Assembly: GCA_965261105.1 (NCBI GenBank)
Contig: CBDHCM010000006.1
Coordinates: 3,472,001 to 3,536,000, forward strand
DNA: 64,000 nucleotides
Direction of reading: 5' to 3'
Source of the DNA: Aldehydirespirator sp965261105
GTDB taxonomy: Bacteria > Actinomycetota > Acidimicrobiia > Acidimicrobiales > Aldehydirespiratoraceae
In this document: positions 25,154-34,123 of the stretch, in pieces
Position numbering within the stretch: position 1 is the stretch's first letter
Layout: the number at the start of each line of letters is the position of its first letter
Notes under the pieces: model-generated
Seen by the model: only the letters and a program-made list of their open reading frames with translations
Told to the model about the DNA's origin: nothing
Database searches by the model: none
Made by a program: the position numbers and the translations under genes

Positions 25154-26560
25154 TCAGCCTTTACGCGCCGAACTGACGAAGTCCTTGATGGCGGCGATGT
25201 CGTTGGGCAGTGAGGTGAGACGCTCCGGCCGGCAGGCCACCGCGGCCAGGGCCGGAGGCATCTCCGGCGCGCATCCGGTGGCGCGCTCGACCGCGTCGCC
25301 GAACTTGGCCGGATGGGCCGTGGCCAGTGTCACAACCAGCTCGCCCGGCCGGCGGCAGCGCTCGGCCACGCCGACCCCCACCGCGGTGTGAGGGTCGATG
25401 AACATCTTCGACTCGGCGTGGACGCGGCCCATCACCTCCAGCGTCTCGAGATCATCGAGCCGGTCGCCGGAGAACTCGGCCCGTATGCGCTCGTGCTGCT
25501 CGGCCGTCAGCCTGGCCCGCTTGTGGGCCCGGAACTGCTTGAGCAGGCCCGCAGTGGCCGCTCCGTCGCCGTCGAAGAGCTCGAACAGCAGACGCTCGAG
25601 ATTGGACGAGATCTGGATGTCCATGCTCGGCGAGAGAGTGGGCACCACGTCATGGGCGGCCAGCTCACCGGTCTCGATGAGCCGGCTGAGAATGTCGTTG
25701 GTGTTGGAGGCGATCAGAAGGCGCTCGATTGGCAGTCCCATGCGGCGGGCGTAGTGCCCGGCCAGCACGTTGCCGAAGTTGCCGGTGGGGACGCAGAACG
25801 TGACGGGACGATCCGAGGCGAGAAGCTCCGACGCCCACACGTAGTAGACGATCTGGGCCATCACCCGGGCCCAGTTGATGGAGTTGACCGCGGCCAGCCT
25901 CATGTCGCGACGGAACGGGTCGTCGGCGAACATCGCCTTGACCAGGTCCTGGCAGTCGTCGAAAGTGCCGTCCACAGCCACGGCATGGACGTTGGACGCG
26001 TCCATGGTTGTCATCTGGCGCCGCTGCACTTCGCTGGTGCGCCCGGCGGGATAGAGCACCACGATGCCGAGGCGGTCGCGGCCCGCCACCGCCTCCATGG
26101 CGGCGGAGCCGGTGTCTCCGGAGGTGGCCGCCACGATCATGGCCCGATCGTCGCGTCGGTCCAGTTCGTAGTCGAAGAGCCGGGCGACCACCTGCAAGGC
26201 GATGTCCTTGAAGGCGAAGGTGGGCCCGTGGAAGAGCTCGAGCAGCCAGTGGCCGTCCTCGAGCGCGACCAGCGGGCACACGTCGGGGGAAGCGAAGGCG
26301 CTGCAGGCGTCGGCCACCAGCGCCGCGAGGTCGTCATCGGCGACGGCGCCGCCCACGTAGGGCTGCATCAAGCAGGTGGCGAGCGCCGCATAGTCGGGCC
26401 GATCAGGGTCTACGAGCCGACCCTGCGGCAGCGGGGGCACGGCGTCGGGCACGTAGAGGCCCCCGTCGGGGGCGAGCCCCCCCAGCAGCACCTCGTCGAA
26501 GGCGAGCCCGTGGCGGGAGCCGCCGGAGCCCGGCTGGGACCGGGTGCTCACGTAGCGCAT
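25154..26560 (-). CDS. thrC: threonine synthase
   Basis: PLP enzyme (468 aa, long form) that converts O-phosphohomoserine to threonine. It begins MRYVSTRSQPGSGG, and the PLP lysine is Lys118 in GPTFAFKDIALQ. SGDTGSAAMEA and VPTGNFGN are the phosphate-binding and cofactor motifs. It starts 2 bp after the hom stop, so the two are translationally linked. No homoserine kinase gene is present between thrC and rho. Confidence 0.95.
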   Translation of the reverse strand: MRYVSTRSQPGSGGSRHGLAFDEVLLGGLAPDGGLYVPDAVPPLPQGRLVDPDRPDYAALATCLMQPYVGGAVADDDLAALVADACSAFASPDVCPLVALEDGHWLLELFHGPTFAFKDIALQVVARLFDYELDRRDDRAMIVAATSGDTGSAAMEAVAGRDRLGIVVLYPAGRTSEVQRRQMTTMDASNVHAVAVDGTFDDCQDLVKAMFADDPFRRDMRLAAVNSINWARVMAQIVYYVWASELLASDRPVTFCVPTGNFGNVLAGHYARRMGLPIERLLIASNTNDILSRLIETGELAAHDVVPTLSPSMDIQISSNLERLLFELFDGDGAATAGLLKQFRAHKRARLTAEQHERIRAEFSGDRLDDLETLEVMGRVHAESKMFIDPHTAVGVGVAERCRRPGELVVTLATAHPAKFGDAVERATGCAPEMPPALAAVACRPERLTSLPNDIAAIKDFVSSARKG

Positions 26561-26562
26561 CG

Positions 26563-27873
26563 TCAGTTCTGGGAGCTGTCGTCGCCGACGACGCGCATGA
26601 CGGTGCCCAGCTCGTGCACCGGATCCAGGCCCCGGAGCTCCCGAAGCGTGGCCTGCAGGTCGCGCTCACGGCACTCGTGGGTGATGAACACCAGCCGTGC
26701 GTCGTCTTCGAGGCCGTGCTGCTCCATGGATCTGATGGACACGCCGTGGCGACCGAACACCGCGGCCACCGCGGCGAGCACGCCGGGCTCGTCTGCGACG
26801 TCCAGACCGATGTAGTAGGCGGACCGAAGATCGTCTATCGACCTGATGCTGGCCCGCACGAGGCGGCCGATGCGGCCCGCGCCGCCGGAGTTGAGATTGA
26901 CGGCGGCATCGACGAGGTCGCCGAGCACGGCACTGGCCGTGGGCCTGCCGCCAGCCCCGCGGCCGTAGAACATCAGCTCGCCGACCGCATCGCCCTGGAT
27001 GAACACGGCGTTGAAGCTGTCACGCACGGAAGCCAGCGGATGCTGGAGCGGCACCATCGCCGGATGCACCCGCACCGCGATCTCGGGGCGGTCGCTGCCA
27101 CTGTCGGCTGTCCGCTCGGCCACCGCCACCGCCTTCACCACGTAGCCCAGACGGCGCGCCAGTTCGATGTCGTCACTGGTGATGTGCGAGATCCCCTCGT
27201 GGTACACGTCGCCGGCCACGACCACCGCTCCGAAGGTGACGGTGGCGATTATCGCAGCCTTGGCTCCGGCATCGAATCCCTCCACGTCGGCGGTGGGGTC
27301 GCGCTCGGCGTAGCCGAGGCTCTGGGCCTCGCTCAGCGCCTCGGAGTAGCTGGCTCCATGCTCAGCCATCTGGGTGAGGATGTAGTTGGTGGTGCCGTTG
27401 ACGATGCCCATCACCCGCCGCACCGGCTCGGCCACCAGAGACTCCCGCAGGGGCCGGATCAGCGGGATGGCCCCGGCAACGGCGGCCTCGAAGAGCAGGT
27501 CCACGCCCGCCTCGTCGGCCGCGGCGAACAGCTCGGCGCCGTGGTTGGCCAGCAGCTCCTTGTTGGCGGTTACAACGGGCTTGCCCGCGGAGATCGCGTC
27601 GCGCACCAGGGTGCGGGCCGGCTCGATGCCGCCGACAACCTCGACGACGAGATCTATGTCGGGATCCGACACGACGGAGGCCGCGTCGGCGCAGAACACC
27701 GACGGGTCCACGCGCAGGCCGCGGCCCTTGGCGGTGGAGCGCACCGCGATGCGAGTGATCTCCAACTCGAGGCCGGTGCGCGCAGCCACCACCTCGCGCC
27801 GCTCGTCGAGCAGCGCGACGAGTGCGGCACCCACGTTGCCGCAACCCAGGAGTCCGATGCGGAGGCGTTTCAC
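26563..27873 (-). CDS. hom: homoserine dehydrogenase with ACT domain
   Basis: Reduces aspartate semialdehyde to homoserine (436 aa). The N-terminal NAD(P)-binding motif is GLLGCGNVGAAL; EVVGGIEPA, NKELLA and NGTTNYIL are catalytic-domain motifs. The C-terminal ACT domain (VADEPGVLAAVAAVFGRHGVS) suggests feedback inhibition by threonine. ATG 27873 gives an N-terminus directly at the Rossmann fold. Its upstream region holds a 39-bp tandem repeat. Confidence 0.96.
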   Translation of the reverse strand: MKRLRIGLLGCGNVGAALVALLDERREVVAARTGLELEITRIAVRSTAKGRGLRVDPSVFCADAASVVSDPDIDLVVEVVGGIEPARTLVRDAISAGKPVVTANKELLANHGAELFAAADEAGVDLLFEAAVAGAIPLIRPLRESLVAEPVRRVMGIVNGTTNYILTQMAEHGASYSEALSEAQSLGYAERDPTADVEGFDAGAKAAIIATVTFGAVVVAGDVYHEGISHITSDDIELARRLGYVVKAVAVAERTADSGSDRPEIAVRVHPAMVPLQHPLASVRDSFNAVFIQGDAVGELMFYGRGAGGRPTASAVLGDLVDAAVNLNSGGAGRIGRLVRASIRSIDDLRSAYYIGLDVADEPGVLAAVAAVFGRHGVSIRSMEQHGLEDDARLVFITHECRERDLQATLRELRGLDPVHELGTVMRVVGDDSSQN

Positions 27874-27980
27874 CCCTTCAAGCTATCGGCCCGTCGCGAC
27901 AGGCCTCGACAGCATGCGCCCGGCCTGTTGAGCGGGCCGTGAGCCCTGGGACGAACTACGCCATGCCGTGGTGGTCCACC

Positions 27981-28058
27981 CCATGCTCATGACCGGGACG
28001 ACCGGGATGGAAGTCCGCCCCATGCTCATGACCGGGACGACCGGAATGGAAGTCCGCC
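27981..28058. repeat. 39-bp tandem repeat upstream of hom
   Basis: Units 27981-28019 and 28020-28058 differ at one position. The pair lies 108 bp upstream of the hom start and 86 bp before the kinase-like gene. Otherwise the 270-bp interval shows only the AT-rich inverted repeat at 28117. Confidence 0.85.
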
Positions 28059-28116
28059 CCACCCCTCCCTTGCCATCAGTCGCCGGCGCTTTCAGGTCCT
28101 GCGCCGGCTGTTCCGG

Positions 28117-28136
28117 AAATATACTGAGATATATTT
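28117..28136. promoter_or_regulatory. AT-rich inverted repeat before the kinase-like gene
   Basis: AAATATA (28117-28123) and TATATTT (28130-28136) form 7-bp arms around a 6-bp spacer, 8 bp before the ATG at 28144. In this GC-rich sequence such an island is likely a promoter/operator; TATATT could serve as the -10. Confidence 0.45.
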
Positions 28137-28143
28137 GTAACTC

Positions 28144-29019
28144 ATGAATAATGATATTGATTTGTTCGTCAAGGGCTGCGACTCCTCGGCGGAGAGTTCG
28201 GCTCGGGAGGCTCAGCGCCTGCACGACTTGCGGGGCCCCGGGATCGTGGCCCTGCAAGGGCGGGGCGATTGCGGCGAACTGTTGCTTACGAGGGCGGCGT
28301 GCTCGCTGGCCGACGTGCTCCATGAGCGGGGACCGCTCCCCGCCGACGAGGTCCGGGCGGTGGGCGCCGGCGCCGCGGCCGCGCTGGCTCGGGTGCACGA
28401 GGCCGGTCTCGTGCATGGCGACGTCAAGCCGGCCAACCTGCTGTTGAGCCGAACCGGCGAACTGTTGCTGGCCGACTTCGACGCCGCCGTCCCAGCCGAC
28501 GGCCGGAGACTCCCGCGCGTCAGCCCCCCGCGGCTGACTCCCGGCGCTCCGGCCCGACCGGCGACCGACATATGTGCCCTGGCCATCGCACTGGTCGAGC
28601 TATCGACCGGCGCTGTGATCGATTCCGGCGTTTCATGGCGAGCCAGGGACCTGCGCCGGCTCGGGTGCTCGCCCGGCCTGAGCGCTGAGTTCTCGTTCAT
28701 GCTTGGCCGCGAGGGGTCGGCCCCGAGCGCTCGGAGCAGCGCCCAAATGTTCCAGCGCGGCGGGTGCGGGGGGCTGCCTGCGCCGGCCTCGGAGGCGCGG
28801 CACGTCGATCCCACGCCGACCGTCGAGTTCATGCCGGCCCGACCCTCGCCACCGGACTCGTCGACCCCGTTCGGGCCGGCGGCGGCCGAACGCCCGCTGA
28901 GGTGGTGGCATCGGCTTGCCGCATCGTGGCGACCCGAACCAGGGCCCGCGCCGGCCGCCAACCGGCTCCAGGCGCCGCCTCAGGCGTCGGGCTGCTCGCA
29001 GGCCAGCAGGTCGTCGTAG
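28144..29019 (+). CDS. truncated Ser/Thr kinase-like protein
   Basis: The 291-aa product keeps a kinase core without the glycine-rich loop. Lys10 (DLFVKG) could be the beta-3 Lys and Glu22 (AREAQRL) the helix C Glu. The catalytic loop is HGDVKPAN (91-98), with HGD in place of HRD, and the metal motif is DFD (111-113) instead of DFG. A helix F-like DICALAIALVELSTG follows. The last ~80 residues are Pro/Ala-rich. The 3' end overlaps lysA by 40 bp on the opposite strand. It may be an active atypical kinase, a pseudokinase or a decaying gene. The substrate is unknown. Confidence 0.55.
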   Translation: MNNDIDLFVKGCDSSAESSAREAQRLHDLRGPGIVALQGRGDCGELLLTRAACSLADVLHERGPLPADEVRAVGAGAAAALARVHEAGLVHGDVKPANLLLSRTGELLLADFDAAVPADGRRLPRVSPPRLTPGAPARPATDICALAIALVELSTGAVIDSGVSWRARDLRRLGCSPGLSAEFSFMLGREGSAPSARSSAQMFQRGGCGGLPAPASEARHVDPTPTVEFMPARPSPPDSSTPFGPAAAERPLRWWHRLAASWRPEPGPAPAANRLQAPPQASGCSQASRSS

Positions 29020-30290
29020 TTCTCGCGCCTGACAACGAGGCGGGCCTCACCGGCGGCGACGAACACCACCGCGGGGCGCAGCACCTTGTTGTAGTTGGAG
29101 CCCATCGAGTGGCCGTAGGCCCCGGTCACGGGGGTGGCCAGGATGTCGCCCACGGCAACGTCGGACGGGACGAAGGCGTCGCGCACCAGCGTGTCGCCCG
29201 CCTCGCAGTGCTTGCCCACGACGCTCACCGCCAGCTGGCGGGGAGCGTCCGTGGCCCGGGGCAGGAAGGCCTCGTAGCCGCTGCCGTAGAGCACCGGCCG
29301 AGGATTGTCGCTCATCCCGCCGTCCACGGCCACGTAGGTCCGGATCCCGTCAATGCGCTTGATGGTGCCGACGGCGTAGAGCGTCACGGCTGCAGCCGCG
29401 GCGATGGCGCGGCCCGGCTCCGCGGTGACCCGCGCCGTGACCCCGGCCGACCGGCAGGCTCCTCTGACCGCCTCACCCCACTGCGTGATCGTGGGAGCCG
29501 ACTCCCCCGCCATGTAGGGAACCCCGAGCCCGCCGCCGAAGGAGATCTCATCCACCCCGTAGGGTGCAACCGCCTCGGCGATGACCGCGACGGCCTTGGC
29601 GAACGACGACGCCTCGAACACCTGGCTGCCGATGTGGCAGTGCACGCCGACCACATCCACCGCAACCGAGGCCCGGGCCCGCTCCATCGCAGCCGCGGCC
29701 GCGCCGGTGGAAACGGTGAAGCCGAACTTGGAGTCGTCGGCCCCGGTGACCAGGTAGGTGTGGGTGTGGGCCTCGACACCGGGAGTGAAGCGCAGCAGCA
29801 CCCGGGGCCGCACTCCCGTCTCGGCATGCAGGGCGTCGAGGCGGTCGAGCTCATCGAAGCTGTCCACCACGATCCGCCCCACGCCGGCCTCCACCGCCCG
29901 TCGAAGCTCATCCATCGACTTGTTGTTGCCGTGCAGCACCAGGCGGCCCGCGGGCACGCCAGCCGTCAGCGCCACGTGCAGCTCGCCGCCCGTAGCCACA
30001 TCGATGCCCATGCCCTCGCAATGGACGAGTCGGGCCATGGCCCGACACAGGAAAGCCTTGGCCGCGTACGCAACGCCGGGCCCGAACGCTTCCACTGCCT
30101 CACGACAGCGGCTGCGCAAATGCTCCTCGTCGTACACGAACAACGGGGTGCCGTGAGCCTCGGCCAGCTCGACCAGATCGCATCCCCCGATACTGAGCCG
30201 CCCCTTTGACACCTCGTGGTTCTCGGGCAGCAGCCGGCGCTCTACCGCAGGAGCTGACGGCCGCGGCGACCCAGATCCTCCGCCCGCCAT
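28980..30290 (-). CDS. lysA: diaminopimelate decarboxylase
   Basis: PLP enzyme for the last step of lysine synthesis (436 aa from ATG 30290). The PLP lysine is Lys78 in VAYAAKAFLC; HCHIGSQ, GGGLGVPY, EPGRAI and GKHCEAGD are the conserved segments. The ATG at 30290 is chosen because it begins 2 bp after the argS stop; longer in-frame starts would overlap argS. Operon with argS upstream is the usual actinobacterial order. Confidence 0.95.
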   Translation of the reverse strand: MAGGGSGSPRPSAPAVERRLLPENHEVSKGRLSIGGCDLVELAEAHGTPLFVYDEEHLRSRCREAVEAFGPGVAYAAKAFLCRAMARLVHCEGMGIDVATGGELHVALTAGVPAGRLVLHGNNKSMDELRRAVEAGVGRIVVDSFDELDRLDALHAETGVRPRVLLRFTPGVEAHTHTYLVTGADDSKFGFTVSTGAAAAAMERARASVAVDVVGVHCHIGSQVFEASSFAKAVAVIAEAVAPYGVDEISFGGGLGVPYMAGESAPTITQWGEAVRGACRSAGVTARVTAEPGRAIAAAAAVTLYAVGTIKRIDGIRTYVAVDGGMSDNPRPVLYGSGYEAFLPRATDAPRQLAVSVVGKHCEAGDTLVRDAFVPSDVAVGDILATPVTGAYGHSMGSNYNKVLRPAVVFVAAGEARLVVRRENYDDLLACEQPDA

Positions 30291-30292
30291 GG

Positions 30293-31903
30293 CTACAACC
30301 TCTCCGGGGCTGACACGCCGAGCAGGCCCAGCGCCACGGCGAGGCCGACCCGGGTGGCTTCGACAGCCCACAGCCGAGCCTGCCGGAGATCGTCGCCCAC
30401 GTCGTCGCGCAGGATCGGGCAGTCGTGCCAGAACCCGTGGAAGGCGGCCGCCAGCTCACGGGCCCAGGTGGTCACCTGGTGGGGGGCTCGGGCCCGCATC
30501 GCGGCATGCACCGTGTCGGGCAGCACGGCCAGCGCCCGCAGCACATCGAGCTCGCGCGGGTGCACCAGCAGCGACAGGTCGGCCTCCTGCAGCGGAACGC
30601 GCTCCACGCCCCGGGCGGACGCCTGGCGCCCCAGCGAGTGGATGCGGGCGTGTGCGTATTGCACGTAGTAGACCGGGTTCTCGGCCGACTGCGCCGACAC
30701 CGCGTCGATGTCGATGGTCTGGGTGGTGTCGATGGACTGGAGCAGGTACACGAGCCGGGTCGCGTCGGGACCCACCTCGTCGAGCAGCTCCGACACGAGC
30801 ACCATGTCGCCGGACCTCTTGGACAGACGAACCTCGGCTCCGCCGCGGCGCAGCGCGACGTTCTGCCCGATCAGCGCCTCGTAGGCCTCGGCCGCGTGGC
30901 CCAGCGCGGCCAGCGCGGCCCGCATCCGGGGAACGTAGCCGTGGTGGTCGGCTCCGAGAACGTCGATCACCACGTCGCCGCGGGCGAACTTCTCGTGGTG
31001 GTAGGCGATGTCGGGCAGGAAGTATGTGGGCGCTCCGTCGCTCTTGATCAGAACCCGGTCGGCGCTGTCGCCGAAGTCGCTGCTGCGCAGCCACACCGCG
31101 CCGTCGCTCTCATAGACCGCGTCCCGGCGTCGCAGCTCGCTCAGGATGTCGTCCATGGCGCCCCGGGCGACCAGGGCGGACTCGCTGGTGTAGAGGTCGA
31201 AGCCCACGTTCATTGCCTCGAGCGTCTCGGCCTGGTCGCATCGGGCGCGCTCCAGACCCCAGCTGCGAGCATCTGCACCGCCGGGCATGTCCGCGGCCCA
31301 GTCGATCACGTAGTCGCCGTGATAGCCGTCGGCGGGCGGGTCGGCCCCGCGGCCGCGAGCCGCGAGCGAGTCCGCGAACAGATCGACCTGCCGGCCCCTG
31401 TCGTTCACATAGAACTCACGGCAAACCTGGTAGCCGCCACGCTCCAGCAAACGGCACAGCGAGTCGCCGTAGGCGGCCCAGCGGCCGTGGCCGGCGTGCA
31501 GCGGCCCAGTTGGGTTGGCCGACACGAACTCCACGCTCACGCAGCGCCCGGCCCCAGCATCGCTGCGGGCGTAGCCGTCGACGCCGGCGTCGATCACCTC
31601 TGTGAGCGCCTCGTGCAGCCAGCTCGGGGCCAGGCGGAAGTTCACAAAGCCGGGGCCGGCCGCCTCCACCGCCACCACATGCGGGGGCGGCGCGGCGCTC
31701 AGATGGGCGACGATCTGCTCAGCGAGCCGGCGGGGCGGGCGTCCCGCGGCCTTGGCCGCGGCCAGAGCGACGTTGGAGGACCAGTCGCCGTGGGACCGCT
31801 CCCGGGGGCGCTCGATGGCGATCTCCGCGGGCGCGGGCACGATGCCGGCTCCGTCGAGAGCCGCCCGCAGCCCGTTCCTCAAGCCGTCGCGCACATCCGG
31901 CAT
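30293..31903 (-). CDS. argS: arginyl-tRNA synthetase
   Basis: Class I synthetase (536 aa). The HIGH motif is HAGH in ANPTGPLHAGHGRWAAYGD and the KMSKS-like loop is LSKRSGDM. The N-terminal ADD1 domain (RERSHGDWSSNVALAAAKAAG) and the C-terminal anticodon-binding helices are complete. A tRNA-Arg gene lies 145 bp away on the other strand. Confidence 0.96.
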   Translation of the reverse strand: MPDVRDGLRNGLRAALDGAGIVPAPAEIAIERPRERSHGDWSSNVALAAAKAAGRPPRRLAEQIVAHLSAAPPPHVVAVEAAGPGFVNFRLAPSWLHEALTEVIDAGVDGYARSDAGAGRCVSVEFVSANPTGPLHAGHGRWAAYGDSLCRLLERGGYQVCREFYVNDRGRQVDLFADSLAARGRGADPPADGYHGDYVIDWAADMPGGADARSWGLERARCDQAETLEAMNVGFDLYTSESALVARGAMDDILSELRRRDAVYESDGAVWLRSSDFGDSADRVLIKSDGAPTYFLPDIAYHHEKFARGDVVIDVLGADHHGYVPRMRAALAALGHAAEAYEALIGQNVALRRGGAEVRLSKRSGDMVLVSELLDEVGPDATRLVYLLQSIDTTQTIDIDAVSAQSAENPVYYVQYAHARIHSLGRQASARGVERVPLQEADLSLLVHPRELDVLRALAVLPDTVHAAMRARAPHQVTTWARELAAAFHGFWHDCPILRDDVGDDLRQARLWAVEATRVGLAVALGLLGVSAPERL

Positions 31904-32048
31904 CGGCCGATCCTACCGGCCGGCCCTGAACTCCTCGGTGAGCAAAGGGCATCGCCGCAAGCCTTGTCGGACCTGGCGAGCCGCTGTCTCGGGACCGGCG
32001 ACCCCCGATCTCGCCGGTTGGCAGCGGGCCGATAACATGGCCGGTCCA

Positions 32049-32120
32049 GCCCTCGTAGCTCAGGGGATAGAGCAACGGCCTCCGGAGCCGTGTGCGCAGG
32101 TTCGAATCCTGCCGGGGGCG
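32049..32120 (+). tRNA. tRNA-Arg (anticodon CCG)
   Basis: Full cloverleaf: acceptor GCCCTCG (32049-32055) pairs with CGGGGGC (32113-32119), with G at 32120 as discriminator; D arm GCTC/GAGC; anticodon arm ACGGC-CTCCGGA-GCCGT giving CCG for codon CGG; T arm GCAGG-TTCGAAT-CCTGC. The 3' CCA is not encoded. The next gene starts one base after the discriminator. Confidence 0.95.
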
Positions 32121-32121
32121 C

Positions 32122-33300
32122 ATGACGGTCACTGACGCCGCGCCTGCACAGGCGAAGAAGCCCCGCTGGACCTACCAGTGGAAGGAACTGCACGACGAGG
32201 TCATCACCTCGGGGCTGTGCACCGGCTGCGCGGGATGCGTGATCGCCTGCCCCCACCATGTGATCGGCTACACCCACGAGCCGGGCGCCTACAAGCCGTT
32301 CCACCTGGAAGAAGAGCTCGGAGCGGACGACTGCGTCCACGGGGTGAAGGGCTGCACGTCCTGCACCCGGGCGTGCCCGCGCTTTCGCATGTGGGAGCCC
32401 GAGGCCGACATGCACCTGTTCGGGCGCGAGCGCGACCCTGCCGAGCTGTCGGGCATCTACTCCGACATCCTGCTGACCCGGGCCAGCGACGATTTCGTCT
32501 ACGAGGTGGGCCAGGACGGCGGGCTGGTGTCGGCCATCCTCATCTGGTGCATGGAGAACGACATCATCGACGGCGCCCTCACCAGCGGGGTCGAGTCGCT
32601 GGCCGGCGGCGAGCCGGGTTGGAAGGCGTTCCCGATGGTGGCCACCAACCGGGATGAGGTGCTGCGGGGCGCGGGCAGCCGCTACACCTACTCGGCCAAC
32701 CCGATCGCCTTCGAGGAGGCCCTCGAACGGGGCCTGGAGCGCCTGGCCCTAGTGGGGATGAGCTGCCAGACCTCGGTGGGGCCGGTGATGTGGCACCGCA
32801 AGGTCGGCAAGGTCTCCAGGCCGATCAAGCTCAACATCGGCCTGCTGTGCTCCAAGTCCTTCGACGACTCGCTGTTCGACGAGCTGTTCGAGGTGAAGTA
32901 CGGGCTGCCGAAGGAGCAGATCTCGAAGATGAACATCAAGGGCGTCTTCCAGATCTGGACGAAGGACGGCCGCTACCACGAGATCAACCTCAAGGAGTGT
33001 CACGCCTGGACCCGGGAGGGCTGCAACCTCTGTCCTGACTTCGCAGCCGAGCACGCCGACATCTCCACCGGCGGCATCGGCGACCTGACCGACTGGACTC
33101 TCACCATCGTGCGCACCGAGCTGGGCCGGGCCGTGATCGACGCCATGGTGCGCGACGGGGCCATCGAGACCCGTCCGGGCGACGACGACCCCGGGGCCAT
33201 CGCGCTGATGCACCGCCTGTCGGCCAAGAGCCGCGAGCGCTGGCCGACCTGGGCCGACGGCGCGGCCCGCCTGGGGCTGCCCGAACGCAAGCCTGTCTGA
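32122..33300 (+). CDS. FrhB-like iron-sulfur flavoprotein (coenzyme F420 hydrogenase/dehydrogenase beta family)
   Basis: 392-aa redox protein. The N-terminal ferredoxin part has two clusters: C33/C36/C39/C43 in LCTGCAGCVIACP and C71/C78/C81/C85 in the segment ending CTSCTRACPRF. The FrhB core follows (GQDGGLVSAIL, GMSCQT) and ends with CNLCPDFAAEHADISTGGIGD, another Cys pair. Members transfer electrons between Fe-S proteins, FAD and F420 or other partners; the partner here is unknown. The ATG at 32122 is one base after tRNA-Arg, so there is no room for a promoter or Shine-Dalgarno; expression probably depends on tRNA co-transcription and processing. Confidence 0.88.
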   Translation: MTVTDAAPAQAKKPRWTYQWKELHDEVITSGLCTGCAGCVIACPHHVIGYTHEPGAYKPFHLEEELGADDCVHGVKGCTSCTRACPRFRMWEPEADMHLFGRERDPAELSGIYSDILLTRASDDFVYEVGQDGGLVSAILIWCMENDIIDGALTSGVESLAGGEPGWKAFPMVATNRDEVLRGAGSRYTYSANPIAFEEALERGLERLALVGMSCQTSVGPVMWHRKVGKVSRPIKLNIGLLCSKSFDDSLFDELFEVKYGLPKEQISKMNIKGVFQIWTKDGRYHEINLKECHAWTREGCNLCPDFAAEHADISTGGIGDLTDWTLTIVRTELGRAVIDAMVRDGAIETRPGDDDPGAIALMHRLSAKSRERWPTWADGAARLGLPERKPV

Positions 33301-33344
33301 CGCACAGACCCCTACCCGGAGCCCCCCGACCCAAGGAGCCTGAC

Positions 33345-33959
33345 ATGGACATCGAGTTCTGGATCGACCCGCTTTGACCGTGGTGCTGGGTGACGGCCCG
33401 TTGGGTCGTCGACGAGGTGCAGCCGGCCAGGGACCTGAACATCACCTGGCAGCCGATCAGCCTGCTGTTCAAGAACGACCCCGACCCCGACTCCGACTAC
33501 TACCGCAACTCGAACTTCACCAGAAAGCTGATGCGGGTGATGGAGTCGGTTCGCGCCGCCGAGGGCGACGATGCGCTGGGCGCCCTGTACTGGGAGTACG
33601 GGCGGCGCCTGCACCACGACAAGGACTGGGACTTCACCGCGGCCGACGCCCTGGCCTCCGTCGGCTACGACACCTCACATGCGACCGCCTTCGACGACGA
33701 GTCCTGGGACCGGGAGATCCGCAAGCGCATGGACGAAGGCCTGGCCCTGTGCGGCGACAACGTCGGCACCCCGATAATCGCTCTCAAGGACCGCCACGGG
33801 GCCAAGCAGGGCTATTTCGGCCCGGTGATCACCCGGGTGCCGCCCGCTGAGGACTCCCTGGCCATGTGGGACGCCCTGGCGGCCTTGATGAACGTGGCCG
33901 GCTTCTGGGAGCTCAAGCGCACAAGAACGGAGCGCCCCGAGTTCGGCGCCCGCCCCTGA
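33345..33959 (+). CDS. predicted selenoprotein, DsbA/Rv2466c-like thioredoxin-fold reductase (in-frame TGA = Sec)
   Basis: From ATG 33345 (AAGGAG upstream) the frame reads MDIEFWIDPL, then TGA at 33375-33377, then PWCWVTARW and open to 33959 (204 residues). Relatives such as the mycothiol-dependent nitroreductase Rv2466c have DPLCPWCW here, so the TGA stands exactly at the first Cys of CPWC and residue 11 is inferred to be selenocysteine (U-P-W-C). A hairpin resembling a bacterial SECIS follows at 33392-33410. The rest is a normal DsbA-fold reductase: DLNITWQPISLL, helical insert, cis-Pro in NVGTPIIA. It is 44 bp after the FrhB-like gene. A nonsense mutation is the alternative. No sel genes are in the window. 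Confidence 0.75.
33392..33410 (+). promoter_or_regulatory. SECIS-like hairpin after the in-frame TGA
   Basis: GACGGCCC (33392-33399) pairs with GGGTCGTC (33403-33410) over 8 bp including one G-U pair; the apical loop is GTT. The loop G follows the TGA by 22 nt. A short stem, this distance and a GU at the start of the loop agree with the bacterial SECIS pattern. Confidence 0.6.
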
Positions 33960-34123
33960 ACGCCCAGCCCTCTTGGGTGCCAGTATGGCCGAGAGAACAC
34001 AACGCAGAACCGGCTTTGCCGTTGAAGTTCTGGAGACATGTTGCGCTCTTGGCTGTTTGGCATTGACCCGGATCGTTGATTCGACACCGACATTTCTCGT
34101 CCAATCAGCACCGAGTTGATCAG

